Shown here piece by piece: positions 1-8,704 of a stretch of 64,000 nucleotides of DNA (within the stretch, counting starts at the first letter, position 1; each line of letters starts with the position of its first letter). This DNA is from Ilumatobacteraceae bacterium (GTDB taxonomy: Bacteria > Actinomycetota > Acidimicrobiia > Acidimicrobiales > Ilumatobacteraceae): the NCBI GenBank assembly GCA_013213745.1, contig JABSQH010000091.1, forward strand, positions 20,362 to 84,361, in the 5' to 3' direction. The notes beneath the pieces are model-generated. The model made no database searches, had not been told where the DNA came from, and was given only the letters and a program-made list of their open reading frames with translations. The translations under genes and the position numbers were made by a program.

Positions 1-1
1 C

Positions 2-1069
2 GGCACGAGTTCGGCTCCCGACGAGGTCATCGCCATCGCCGAAGCAGTACGCGACTCCGGACATGCCCGCTTCCAGTACGTGTCCGACGATCTCGGTACC
101 GGAGGCGATGAAGCCTGGCTCGACGCGCTGAAGGAGATGGGGTGCCCGACCACGTACACGTTGGCGCAGACCCCCGCCGACCCTGCGGCATATCGGCGAG
201 CCCTCGACGATGCGACAGCCACGACCGCGACCGGTGCTCCGCTCGTGCCACAGGTGCCCGTCCGTCCGACCGGGATGTTGTTCGGTCTACAGAGTTCGTT
301 CCATCCGTTCATCGCCCACCCGAGCTACCGCGCCATCGCCGATCAGCCGCTCGCCGAGCGCGTGGCCGCACTGCGCACGCCATCGGTTCGTGCGCAGTTG
401 CTCGACGAGATGGCCGACAGCAAGGACCCCTTCGTCTCGTACATGTCGACCAACTTCGCCCAGATGTATCTGCTCGGCGACCCGCCGGACTACGAGCCAC
501 CACCGGAACGCAGCGCGGCCACGATCGCCCAGAGCCAAGGACGACCGGCTGGCGACGTCGTGATCGACTGGTTGTTGCGCGACGACGGTCGGAGCTTCAT
601 CTATGCGCCACTCGGCAACTACGTAGATGGCGATCACGAGGCCCTGCGCGAGATGCTCGAGCATCCAGCGACCGTGCCCGGCGCGAGCGACGGCGGCGCT
701 CACTGCGGGCTGATCTGCGACGCCTCGTTTCCCACGTACCTCCTCACCCACTGGGCACGCGATCGCCAGCGCGGTCCAAGGATCCCGATCGAGCGCGCCG
801 TCGCGTTGCAGACCTCGGCGACCGCCGCGACCTATGGACTCGACGATCGTGGCCGCCTCGCGCCCGGCCTGCTCGCCGACGTGAACGTGATCGACCACAA
901 CCGCCTCCGGCTGCACCCGCCGCGCATGGTCCACGACCTTCCCGCTGGTGGTCGCCGCCTCTTGCAAGACGTCGACGGGTACCGGGCCACGGTCAAGTCC
1001 GGCGAGGTCACCTTCGAGAACGGTGAATGGACGGGCACACGCCCCGGTCGCATTCTTCGCTCGCGCTGA
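2..1069 (+). CDS. N-acyl-D-amino-acid deacylase-type amidohydrolase, 5' end outside window
   Basis: C-terminal part (about 355 residues) of an amidohydrolase-superfamily enzyme of the D-aminoacylase/dihydroorotase type, metal-dependent hydrolases that remove acyl groups from N-acyl-D-amino acids or related amides. The frame is open to the left edge, so the N-terminal HxH metal site lies outside. Visible family marks are the ASDGGAH segment, matching the catalytic Asp loop (GSDG..H) of D-aminoacylases, and the late GRLAPGLLADVNVID block that places the enzyme back in its small beta domain. It ends in RSR, like the paralogue at 12579-14243, with which it shares layout throughout. An internal GTG at 80 could be mistaken for a start but the frame continues upstream of it. 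The substrate cannot be told; the family call is firm. Confidence 0.85.
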   Translation, partial: GTSSAPDEVIAIAEAVRDSGHARFQYVSDDLGTGGDEAWLDALKEMGCPTTYTLAQTPADPAAYRRALDDATATTATGAPLVPQVPVRPTGMLFGLQSSFHPFIAHPSYRAIADQPLAERVAALRTPSVRAQLLDEMADSKDPFVSYMSTNFAQMYLLGDPPDYEPPPERSAATIAQSQGRPAGDVVIDWLLRDDGRSFIYAPLGNYVDGDHEALREMLEHPATVPGASDGGAHCGLICDASFPTYLLTHWARDRQRGPRIPIERAVALQTSATAATYGLDDRGRLAPGLLADVNVIDHNRLRLHPPRMVHDLPAGGRRLLQDVDGYRATVKSGEVTFENGEWTGTRPGRILRSR

Positions 1070-1112
1070 GCTCGCACATCTGCACCGCACCGCGCGGCGG
1101 CCATAGGTTGGC

Positions 1113-3398
1113 GTGATGACCAGCGGATGGAGCATCGAGCAACACAGCTTCGACCCTGCACGGCAACGGGTGTGGGAGAGCCTGTTCAGTCTCGGCAACG
1201 GTCACTTCGGGGGGCGCGGCACGCACGAGGAGCGGTACTCGGGCGACTCGCTCCTCGGCAACTACCTGGCAGGCGTGTACTACCCCGACCCGACGCGGGT
1301 CGGCTGGTGGAAGAACGGCTACCCCGACTACTTCGCCAAGGTGCCCAACGCCGCCGACTGGACGCCGATCCGCATCGAACTCGACGGCCAGCAGCTCGAC
1401 GTGGCGACGGCCACGCTCGACCAGTTCCACCGTCGTCTCGACATGCGCCGCGGCGTGCTCGAGCGGACCTTCCGCGCCCGACTCGGAGCGTGGACCGTCG
1501 AGGTCACCGCACGGCGATTCGTGTCGATCGTGCGCCGCCACCTCGCAGTGCTGACCTACGACGTCGACGTGATCGACGCCCCGGCGAGCGGAACCCTCAC
1601 CGTCGAATGCGCCGTCGACGGCAACGTCACCAACGAGGACTCGAACTACGACGAGGGGTTCTGGGATCCAGTCGGGTCGACGATCGAGGGTCGACGTGGT
1701 GTCGTCACGTCGTCGACGAAGAAGACCCACTTCGTTGCCGCAACGGCGATGGACGTTCAGGTGAGCCGGGATGGTGAGCCGATCGCTGCGCCGACGTCGA
1801 GCACACATCGTGCTGCGTGGACGTCGTGTCGCGACGACATTTCGATCGCGGCGGGGAGCCGCATCGTGGTGAGCAAGCTGGTCGCCAACGTGACCTCCCG
1901 TGACGTACCGGCCACACCACACGACGCAACAGCACTGATCGCCGCGGCGTACAGCGAACTCGACATCGCCAGTGACATCGGCCTCGGCGAGTTGCGCGCC
2001 GAACACGAAGCCAGGTGGGAACAGATCTGGGACGATGCCGACGTCGTGATCGACGGTGATCCGGCGGTGCAAGAAGGTGTGCGATTCGCCATCTTCCAGC
2101 TGAATTCGACGTTCACGGGCGACGACCCCGAGTTGAACATCGGTCCGAAGGGTTTCACCGGAGAGAAGTACGGCGGCGTCACCTATTGGGACACAGAGGC
2201 GTTCTGTTTGCCCTTCTATCTGGCCACGGCAGAACCCGAGGTGAGTCGCAACCTGTTGGTGTACCGCCGGCGCCACCTCGACCCGGCGATCGCCAACGCA
2301 AAAAAGCTCGGGTTCACGGGAGGCGCAGCGCTGTATCCGATGGTGACGATCAACGGGGAAGAGTGTCACAACGAGTGGGAGATCACGTTCGAAGAGATCC
2401 ACCGCAATGGCGCGATGGCATTCGCCATTTTCGACTACATCCGCGCCACCGGAGACGAGCGCTACCTCGTCGAGGGCGGGCTCGAAGTCCTCGTGGCGAT
2501 CGCCAGGTTCTGGGCGCAGCGCCTGACGTGGTCGACGCAGCGCAATGCCTATGTGCTGCTCGGGGTGACCGGCCCCAACGAGTACGAGAACAACGTCGAC
2601 AACAACTGGTACACGGCGCTGATGGCGCAATGGACGCTGCGTTACGCGGCCGACGCCGTCGAGCGGGCCACCGCAATCGACGCCGACCGTGCCGGAGCGG
2701 TCTTGGCCACCTGGACCGTCGCCGAGTCGGAACCGGCCACCTGGCGTGACATCGCCGAGCAGCAGTACTTGCCGATCGCCGGCAACGACGGTGTGTTCCT
2801 GCAACACACCAACTACCTCGACAAGGAGTTGCTGACCGTCGACGATCTCGACCCCGCCGAACGACCACTGAACCACCACTGGTCGTGGGACCGCATCCTG
2901 CGTTCGTGCTTCATCAAGCAAGCCGACGTGTTGCAGGGTCTGTGGGTGCTCGGCGATCGCTTCGACGACGACACCATCGCTCGCAACTTCGACTTCTACG
3001 AGCCGCGCACGGTGCACGAGTCGTCGCTGTCGCCGTCGATCCACGCCGTGCTGGCCGCTCGACTCGGGCGCGTCGACAAGGCCCACGAGATGCTGCAACG
3101 ATCGGCCCGCCTCGATCTCGACGACATCAACCACGACACTGCCGATGGCTGCCACACCACGTCGATGGCCGGCACGTGGCTCGCTGCGGTGCAGGGCTTC
3201 GGCGGCATGCGAGTGATCGACGACACCCTGCACCTGCGACCACAACTCGCTCCCGGGTGGAACCGGCTGGCCTTCTCGATCCGCTTTCGCGCACGGCGCC
3301 TACGCATCGAAGCACGGCCGGATGGCACAGACGTGACGTTGCGATCGGGAGCACCGTTGACGGTGGTCGTCGACGGGAATCCGCTGACGATCAGCTGA
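1113..3398 (+). CDS. Glycoside hydrolase family 65 phosphorylase, maltose-phosphorylase-like
   Basis: Full-length (761 aa) GH65 enzyme. The family performs inverting phosphorolysis of alpha-glucosides such as maltose, trehalose, kojibiose or nigerose to beta-glucose 1-phosphate plus a sugar. Layout fits: N-terminal beta-sandwich (about 1-270), helical linker, (alpha/alpha)6 barrel, short C-terminal beta domain. The catalytic acid is the Glu in TGPNEYENN (about residue 490), matching Glu487 of Lactobacillus maltose phosphorylase; YWDTE (near 359) lies in the substrate pocket and HESSLSP (near 635) is the phosphate-binding loop. Retention of that loop argues for a phosphorylase, not a hydrolase. 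Start is GTG 1113 or the adjacent ATG 1116. It sits 43 bp after the amidohydrolase. No beta-phosphoglucomutase gene, its common partner, is next to it. Maltose as substrate is inference. Confidence 0.9.
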   Translation: MMTSGWSIEQHSFDPARQRVWESLFSLGNGHFGGRGTHEERYSGDSLLGNYLAGVYYPDPTRVGWWKNGYPDYFAKVPNAADWTPIRIELDGQQLDVATATLDQFHRRLDMRRGVLERTFRARLGAWTVEVTARRFVSIVRRHLAVLTYDVDVIDAPASGTLTVECAVDGNVTNEDSNYDEGFWDPVGSTIEGRRGVVTSSTKKTHFVAATAMDVQVSRDGEPIAAPTSSTHRAAWTSCRDDISIAAGSRIVVSKLVANVTSRDVPATPHDATALIAAAYSELDIASDIGLGELRAEHEARWEQIWDDADVVIDGDPAVQEGVRFAIFQLNSTFTGDDPELNIGPKGFTGEKYGGVTYWDTEAFCLPFYLATAEPEVSRNLLVYRRRHLDPAIANAKKLGFTGGAALYPMVTINGEECHNEWEITFEEIHRNGAMAFAIFDYIRATGDERYLVEGGLEVLVAIARFWAQRLTWSTQRNAYVLLGVTGPNEYENNVDNNWYTALMAQWTLRYAADAVERATAIDADRAGAVLATWTVAESEPATWRDIAEQQYLPIAGNDGVFLQHTNYLDKELLTVDDLDPAERPLNHHWSWDRILRSCFIKQADVLQGLWVLGDRFDDDTIARNFDFYEPRTVHESSLSPSIHAVLAARLGRVDKAHEMLQRSARLDLDDINHDTADGCHTTSMAGTWLAAVQGFGGMRVIDDTLHLRPQLAPGWNRLAFSIRFRARRLRIEARPDGTDVTLRSGAPLTVVVDGNPLTIS

Positions 3399-3411
3399 GT
3401 CCTCACTCGAC

Positions 3412-3640
3412 GTGCCGACCGGACCACGCGGCGTCGACGCTGCGTGGTCGCTGATCTCGACGTCGCACGGGCCCAATGGCTCGCCGTCGACGCAACGATC
3501 GAGCTGCAACCGGGAGGAACGCCGCGCTGGTCACACGACGACGGCTCGATCGTCGCCGGCGAGGTACTCGCGGTCACCCGCGTCGACAGCTCGTGTTCAG
3601 GCTCCCCGACCGGATTAGCCAGCGTCACCGCCCGACAGCC
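3412..3640 (+). pseudogene. Remnant of an AHSA1/SRPBCC-type gene, frame-disrupted and 3'-truncated
   Basis: No intact gene lies here, but three short plus-strand stretches in successive frames add up to the N-terminal third of an SRPBCC (AHSA1) domain protein. Frame one gives VDAAWSLI near 3433; the next frame gives DLDVARAQWLAVDATIEL and a PGGTPRW / DDGSIVAGEVLAV stretch (about 3450-3580), the usual AHSA1 pattern of a tryptophan helix, a PGG turn and a DDG strand; a third frame resumes with RRQLVFRLPD (about 3582-3615). The reading then runs into the 3' end of the minus-strand FUSC gene, so the rest of the domain is lost. At least two indels plus a truncation indicate a decayed gene. The match was made by eye. 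Confidence 0.55.
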
Positions 3641-5819
3641 ATCCGCCGGGTCGCGCCGCATGGCCGAGACGCACGAGTGCGGGCTCGACCTCGTCGAGGT
3701 CGTGCCCGAGCTCGCAGAGCACGCCGGTCCAACCGACGAGCGACATGACCCGACGTCGATCGAGGTCGTCGGACGCGGCGGCAACGCAGTCGACCATCGC
3801 CGCTGTCGGGAACTCGATCGGCTGACGCGCTCCCGCTGTGGCCGCCCGGCGGAGCGTGTCACCGGCGCGCTCGAGGCGATCGGCATCATCCTCGACCAAC
3901 TTCTTGACCGCACGACGCGCCGCTGGACAGATGGTCTCGGGACCTGGGATCGACGGGACCAGGCCAACGGTGAGTGCGCGAGACAACCACAGCGGTCGCA
4001 GCGCCGTGGTCCACGCACGGAGGTCGATCGGCTCGCCGTTCTCGGCCCGCGCGGCAACCAGCGCAGCCTCGGCCTCGCGTCGACGGACGGTGAGCTCTTC
4101 AGCTGCGGCAGATTGATCATCGACACCCTCGGGAAGCTCGCGAATCGCCTGTGCCGCGCCCTCGAACGCGGTCGCGACGGTTGCGGCCAGCATTCCTCGG
4201 GCACCGCGCGGCCACAACACGAAACTGAGTGCAACCGATGCAGCCGCGCCGATCGCCACGTCGACGACACGCACGACACCGGTATCGATACCGGGATTGT
4301 CGAGCAGCATGAACAGCGACACGACCAGCACGGCGAACGAGGCCTGGCCGACGCCGACGCCGAAGCGGCCGGGTCCGTACCCGGAGACCGCGACTGCCAT
4401 CACGAACACGACGGAGACAACGACGTCGTTGCCGTCGGCCACGGCGATCCACGCCGCACTGACAGCGAACCCGACACCGGTCCCGACGACGGCGGCGATC
4501 GCAGTCGAGGTCGTCGAGTGCGCATTGGAGCGGAGGATCAGCAACGTCGCGAGCACGATCCAGAAACCGTGTTCGACATCGAGGACCTCCGACAACAACA
4601 CCGCGAACGCCAGCGCGGCACCGACGCGGACGGCGTTGACCGTCACCACGCCACGCACTCGGATCTCGTCGGCGACCGTCGCCCACCCGCGCCCCAGCGA
4701 CGCACCGAACCCGTCGACGGGCGCATCGACGAGCTCGGGTGCAGTCGACACGTCGGGGATGTCGTGCGGGTGATCCGAGACCGCCCGAGCAGCCTCGAAC
4801 TCGATCCACACGATCAGATGCATCAACTCGAGCGGACCGACCTGCGCACGCAACAACGACACGGCCTCGTCCGGACTGTCGACGGCGATGTCGCCGCGCA
4901 ACACCTGTCGCGCCTGTGCCAGGTTTTCGTCGAGCGCCGGTAGCTCCTCAAAGGCCAACCGCGGATCGCGCTCGCCACGCAACACCGCACCTGCCCGGAC
5001 GAGGGCGCGTTGAACCTCGCTGATCTGTTCATCGGTGACCTGAGCAGTGTCGAGCCGGGTGATCAGTTTCACCGAATGTTCGAGGCGCTCGATCAGACGA
5101 AAGAGTGCGATCTCGCGCACCGTTGGGCCGAACGGCCGCAACGGCGACGACACCAGTGCCTGCACGGTCGTGACCTGCTCGCGCATCGCATCGACGACCT
5201 GTTCGTCGCCGGGCGTGTCGAGGCCAGCGACGAGGGCGTCGCTGAGGTCGGCGACCGCCAGCTCGATGTCGCGACGACGATTGATCGGCCACAACACCAT
5301 CGCCGCGCCCGACGCCGCCAGCGCACCGAGCGACCACCCCACGACGCGATCGACCAACCCCGCGTCGGAGAGCGGTTCGAGCACCGACAACGAGTACGCC
5401 AGCGCGACCCCGGGCACATGAAGCGGGAGATAGCCGCCAAGCGACGAGGCGACGGTGATACCGAACCCAACGACGAACATCCCGACGACGGCGAGCACCG
5501 CAGAGCCCGACAGGACGCCACCGAGCAGCGCAGCGAGCGATCCAAGCACGAGAAACGTCGCGTAGGCAGACGCCCGCGCCCGCGGTGGGCCCGCATAATC
5601 GGCGAACACCAGGCCGACGAACGATGCGAACACGGCGTACATCGCGATCGTCGTGTTGTCGATCACGTTCAAGCCGACGAGGAGCACCACGGGCACGACC
5701 AGAGTCGCTCGACCGGCGCGGCGCAGAGCGATGTAGTCGGGGGCGTCCGCCGCGAAGAGGCGAGGCACGTCAGCGACGGTAGCCGTTTCCAATTCACAGA
5801 GTCCGCTGTGGTTCCGCAC
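3615..5819 (-). CDS. FUSC-family inner-membrane protein (fusaric acid/aromatic acid exporter-like)
   Basis: Integral membrane protein (up to 734 aa) of the FUSC superfamily, whose members export aromatic acids or other toxic organics or remain uncharacterised. Two membrane blocks of several hydrophobic helices each are visible, about residues 35-180 and 385-530. They are separated by a soluble, charged helical region, and a second soluble part follows the last helix, giving the duplicated TM-cytosolic layout typical of the family. GTG 5819 gives the longest frame; a second in-frame GTG at 5768 begins just before the VPRLF stretch and could be the true start. It stands alone, divergent from the hydrolase at 6017, and its 3' end overlaps the AHSA1 remnant. 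The cargo is unknown. Confidence 0.8.
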   Translation of the reverse strand: MRNHSGLCELETATVADVPRLFAADAPDYIALRRAGRATLVVPVVLLVGLNVIDNTTIAMYAVFASFVGLVFADYAGPPRARASAYATFLVLGSLAALLGGVLSGSAVLAVVGMFVVGFGITVASSLGGYLPLHVPGVALAYSLSVLEPLSDAGLVDRVVGWSLGALAASGAAMVLWPINRRRDIELAVADLSDALVAGLDTPGDEQVVDAMREQVTTVQALVSSPLRPFGPTVREIALFRLIERLEHSVKLITRLDTAQVTDEQISEVQRALVRAGAVLRGERDPRLAFEELPALDENLAQARQVLRGDIAVDSPDEAVSLLRAQVGPLELMHLIVWIEFEAARAVSDHPHDIPDVSTAPELVDAPVDGFGASLGRGWATVADEIRVRGVVTVNAVRVGAALAFAVLLSEVLDVEHGFWIVLATLLILRSNAHSTTSTAIAAVVGTGVGFAVSAAWIAVADGNDVVVSVVFVMAVAVSGYGPGRFGVGVGQASFAVLVVSLFMLLDNPGIDTGVVRVVDVAIGAAASVALSFVLWPRGARGMLAATVATAFEGAAQAIRELPEGVDDQSAAAEELTVRRREAEAALVAARAENGEPIDLRAWTTALRPLWLSRALTVGLVPSIPGPETICPAARRAVKKLVEDDADRLERAGDTLRRAATAGARQPIEFPTAAMVDCVAAASDDLDRRRVMSLVGWTGVLCELGHDLDEVEPALVRLGHAARPGGWLSGGDAG

Positions 5820-5842
5820 AGGACGCGTTCATATGGAAACGG
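5783..5842. promoter_or_regulatory. Inverted 8-bp repeat at the 5' end of the FUSC gene
   Basis: CCGTTTCC at 5783-5790 and its exact reverse complement GGAAACGG at 5835-5842 flank a 44-bp spacer that includes the longest FUSC start codon. Read on the minus strand the two copies are TTGGAAACGG and TATGGAAACGG-like half sites. If translation really begins at 5768, both would be upstream of the gene and could bind a dimeric regulator. No regulator gene is adjacent, so this is only a candidate. Confidence 0.25.
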
Positions 5843-5902
5843 TCAAAATTCCAATCACCAAATGCCGGTGCGTCCCACGCATCGGCTCGGGCGGGGCCCG
5901 GT

Positions 5903-5933
5903 GGCCCGGAGGCGTAGCGGACGTCTCCGGGCC
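5903..5933. repeat. Strong hairpin in the divergent FUSC/hydrolase gap
   Basis: Nine-base arms GGCCCGGAG (5903-5911) and CTCCGGGCC (5925-5933) are perfectly complementary, with an inner CGT/ACG pairing around an AGCGG loop; CGGGC and GCCCG just outside can extend it. It lies between divergent starts at 5819 and 6017, so it is oddly placed for a terminator. A REP-like dispersed element or a cruciform-type regulatory site are alternatives. No T run follows either arm. Confidence 0.5.
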
Positions 5934-6016
5934 GTGCCCGCGTTGGGGCGTCTCGTGCGATCGCCCACTACCGTCGACACAGCGACCGATGCGGTCGACG
6001 ACGAGAGGGGTCGCAC

Positions 6017-6940
6017 ATGGAACAGATCACGTTCGCAGGTGGCGACGGCCAGCAGCTGGCCGGGTATCGCTGGTTGCCGGCTGGTGAGGCAAAGGCCGCC
6101 GCGCAGATCGCCCACGGCGCGGCCGAGCACGCCAAGCGGTACGACCGGGTGGCCACTCGACTGGCCGCGCAGGGGTACGCGGTGTATGCCTCGGATCACC
6201 GCGCCCACGGCCGCACCGCCGACGAGTTCGGGACCTTTGGTGTCGCCCGTCCTGGCGGATGGCAGGCGATCATCGACGATCAGCACCACCTCAGTGAACG
6301 AATCCGGGCCGACGTCCCGGGCGTGCCGCTCTTCCTGATCGGCCACAGCATGGGGTCGTTCATCGCACAGGCGTATGCCCAGCGGTGGGGCGATGAACTG
6401 GCCGGTCTGGTGTTGTCGGGAACGTCAGGTGGCCTCGGACTCGACGACGCCACGTTGGGCATGATCCGCGGTCTCGGTGAGGGAGACCAGGCTGATGCGC
6501 CGTCGGAGGTGTTCGCCGCGATGTTCGCTGGGTTCAACGTCCCCTTCGCCAGCGACGACGCCACCGGGTTCGAGTGGCTGAGCCGTGACGGAGACGAAGT
6601 TGCCACCTACGTGGCCGATGACTGGAGCGGCTTCCCGCTGTCGAACGGCTACGTGGCCGACATGCTCGATGGCGTGAGCGCGATGTGGACCGATGAGGCG
6701 GAGGCCTCGATCCCACGTGGATTGTCCGTCTATGTGTTCGGCGGCGCGGAGGATCCGGTGGGCGGCGAGAACGCGGAGTCGGTACGCGAGCTCGTCGAGC
6801 GCTGGACAGCTGCCGGCATCGACGACGTGACGTTGCGGCTCTACGACGGTGCTCGCCACGAGACACTCAACGAGACCAACCGCGACGAGGTCGAGGCCGA
6901 TCTCGTCGCGTGGCTCGACGGCGCGCTCGCTGCGCGCTGA
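6017..6940 (+). CDS. Alpha/beta hydrolase, monoacylglycerol lipase / lysophospholipase-like
   Basis: A 307-aa soluble alpha/beta hydrolase of the serine aminopeptidase S33 (Hydrolase_4) type, a family that includes monoacylglycerol lipases and PldB-like lysophospholipases. All three catalytic residues are visible: the nucleophile Ser in GHSMGS (near residue 114), the Asp in GGAEDPVG (near 243) and the His in GARHETLNE (near 278). The oxyanion-type HGAAEHAKRY segment (about 33-42) is the HGxxEHxxRY signature of monoacylglycerol lipases. No signal peptide is seen. The ATG at 6017 has no in-frame competitor nearby. It is a monocistron facing the MFS gene convergently. Lipid ester as substrate is inferred from family. 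Confidence 0.85.
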   Translation: MEQITFAGGDGQQLAGYRWLPAGEAKAAAQIAHGAAEHAKRYDRVATRLAAQGYAVYASDHRAHGRTADEFGTFGVARPGGWQAIIDDQHHLSERIRADVPGVPLFLIGHSMGSFIAQAYAQRWGDELAGLVLSGTSGGLGLDDATLGMIRGLGEGDQADAPSEVFAAMFAGFNVPFASDDATGFEWLSRDGDEVATYVADDWSGFPLSNGYVADMLDGVSAMWTDEAEASIPRGLSVYVFGGAEDPVGGENAESVRELVERWTAAGIDDVTLRLYDGARHETLNETNRDEVEADLVAWLDGALAAR

Positions 6941-6986
6941 ACCATCCGCGAGTCATCGCGATCAAGCGTCGACCAGACCGACCTCG

Positions 6987-8180
6987 TCAACCGGCGGGGT
7001 CCGCGACCTGCGCGGGCGCCGACTCGGCCGAGCGCATGGGTCCGCTGATCGCCACGAGCACCGCAGCCAACATCACCACGCCGAGCGCAGCGGCGACGAG
7101 GAACGCCGCTTCGGGTCGTCGATCAAACAGCGGGATCAGGAACAGAGGCCCGATCGCGTGGCCGGCGAAGCGGAACGAGAGCGACGACGACACGCCACCA
7201 CTTCGGTTCTCGGGCACGGCGAGGGCGGTCAGCTGGAGGAGGATCACGAGGGTGAATCCGATCGCCAGACTGACGGCGACGAAGGCGACGACGACGTTAG
7301 CGACCGAGTCGAGCATGCCGAGCGGTGCGACCAGCGCCGATGCCGCAATCAGGGCGACCAAGGCCGACCGTCGTGCACCCCAGCGATCGAGCAAGCGTCC
7401 CCACGATGGACTGACGACCGCGGTGCACGCGCCGCCCAACGCGAGCACCGCGCCGGCGGCGGCTGCGGTCGTGCCGAGTTCGTCTCGCAGATACAAGCCG
7501 ACGAGCACGGCCGCACCGAGCGGGCCGGCGGCGCCAGCGAACGACGCCACCCACAACGACACCATGCGGCGGGTGAGCAACGGCTTGATCGGCGGCGCCG
7601 CAAGTCCGGGGCGAGGTTCGTCAACGATCGACTGCGTGGCGAGCACGCCCGCCACCGCAGCAACGCCGATGAACGCCAGCCGCCAGTCGACTGCGGCAGC
7701 AAGGCCACCGACGAGCGGCGCGCTCGCCGACCCGGCGGCTTGGAAGCTGGCGTAGATACCGACGGCGCCGCCGGATTGCGCGGCCGGGACGACTTCGACG
7801 AGTGCGGCGAGGAGAAGCGGCGTGATGAATGCGTTGCTCACGCCCTGAAGGGCGCGGGCCGTAACGAACAGTTCGAGGTTCGGAGCGACCGCCGCCAGCA
7901 GCGACGCCACGGCGTAGGCAATGAAGGTGAGTCGCAGCACCCGTCGTCGTCCGAATCGTTCGCCGATCGTGCCGGATACGAGCATCAATGCGGCCATCGG
8001 GAGCAGATACCCGCTGAACGACCAGTTCACCGCACCGGTGCCGACGTCGAAGTCGCGCCGCAACTCCGGATAGATCGAAAGCACCACCATCGTGCCGAAC
8101 GGCCCGAGGAATCCGCCCATGTAGTACGGCAGCATGCGCACCGTCAGGAGTCGCTGATCGTGCGACTCCATAGACCCCAT
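6987..8180 (-). CDS. Major facilitator superfamily transporter
   Basis: Membrane transporter with 12 predicted helices. The GERFGRRRVLR loop between helices 2 and 3 is the MFS signature (GxxxDRxGRR-like), and WGRLLDRWGARR is its repeat in the second half. The fold suggests drug or metabolite export (DHA1-like). The open frame runs up to 8276 but the first 32 residues have no hydrophobic or conserved content; starts at 8180 or 8171 (two ATGs three codons apart) place the protein right before the first helix. A remnant of a different (DHA2) transporter lies upstream on the same strand at about 8270-8590. Substrate unknown. Confidence 0.8.
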   Translation of the reverse strand: MGSMESHDQRLLTVRMLPYYMGGFLGPFGTMVVLSIYPELRRDFDVGTGAVNWSFSGYLLPMAALMLVSGTIGERFGRRRVLRLTFIAYAVASLLAAVAPNLELFVTARALQGVSNAFITPLLLAALVEVVPAAQSGGAVGIYASFQAAGSASAPLVGGLAAAVDWRLAFIGVAAVAGVLATQSIVDEPRPGLAAPPIKPLLTRRMVSLWVASFAGAAGPLGAAVLVGLYLRDELGTTAAAAGAVLALGGACTAVVSPSWGRLLDRWGARRSALVALIAASALVAPLGMLDSVANVVVAFVAVSLAIGFTLVILLQLTALAVPENRSGGVSSSLSFRFAGHAIGPLFLIPLFDRRPEAAFLVAAALGVVMLAAVLVAISGPMRSAESAPAQVADPAG

Positions 8181-8269
8181 CGAGCCATCGTCGCAGATCG
8201 GCGGCGGGGGGTCGAGCCCGCCCAAAGCGATGGCCCGACACAACATCGGTTGTGCCCTACTGCCCCGCA

Positions 8270-8590
8270 TCAGCACGACTCTGGGTCATCGTCGACCGCA
8301 TCGCGCCCATCGCCGTCGGTGGACACGGCGTCGATCGAGAACGACTCAGCCAACACCAGTGCTTCGAGGTCGGTGAGCTGGCATGAGGTCAGCCGACCGG
8401 CGTCGAAGCGCACCCCGACCACGGCCGAGCGCACCGCCGCGCCCAAGCGCCGAGCCGACTTCACGCACGGTGTCGTTGAGCGCCGAGGCCACGCCTTGCT
8501 TCTCCGCCGGCAGCGATTCGGTGATGGCCGTGGTCGACGGCGGCATCGCCAGGCCGACCAGCGGGTCGACTGCGCCTCGGTGACCTGGAG
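8270..8590 (-). pseudogene. 3' remnant of a DHA2-family (EmrB/QacA-like) MFS transporter
   Basis: Read on the minus strand, positions of about 8570-8447 encode GLAMPPSTTAITESLP followed by a GVASALNDTVREVGSALG stretch. This is the conserved segment between late helices of 14-TM DHA2 drug transporters. Just after it the frame must change by one base to continue as AAVRSAVVGVRFDAG, and then 40 unremarkable residues lead to a stop at 8270. The first 80 percent of the gene is missing; the remnant begins right at the 3' side of tRNA-Ala. Truncation plus frameshift makes it a clear pseudogene. It is not the 5' part of the MFS gene downstream, which is complete and of another subfamily. Confidence 0.6.
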
Positions 8591-8598
8591 GTTGTCGG

Positions 8599-8672
8599 TG
8601 GAGACGGTGGGACTCGAACCCACGACCCCCTGCTTGCAAAGCAGGTGCTCTAGCCAGCTGAGCTACGTCCCC
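8599..8672 (-). tRNA. tRNA-Ala (anticodon TGC)
   Basis: A 74-nt cloverleaf on the minus strand. The acceptor stem pairs GGGGACG (8672-8666) with CGTCTCC (8606-8600) with one G-T pair; the D arm contains AGCTCAGCTGG, the anticodon arm is CCTGC TTTGCAA GCAGG with anticodon TGC, and the T arm contains GGTTCGAGTCC. The discriminator is A at 8599 and the next three bases read CCG, so the CCA end is not encoded and must be added by the nucleotidyltransferase at 53742. Known actinobacterial order places this gene next to tRNA-Ile, which here is 18.5 kb away. Confidence 0.95.
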
Positions 8673-8704
8673 GAAGGGATCTCCGCAACGAAGACGTGCC
8701 AAGG

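Noticed and set aside
1008..3245. 745-aa minus-strand ORF opposite the GH65 gene
   Set aside because: Shadow of high-GC codon bias: it runs fully antisense to a well-supported enzyme and shows only Val/Arg/His-rich low-information sequence.
3444..4943. 499-aa plus-strand ORF opposite the FUSC gene
   Set aside because: Only its first 45 codons look protein-like (AHSA1 remnant); the rest is antisense to FUSC.
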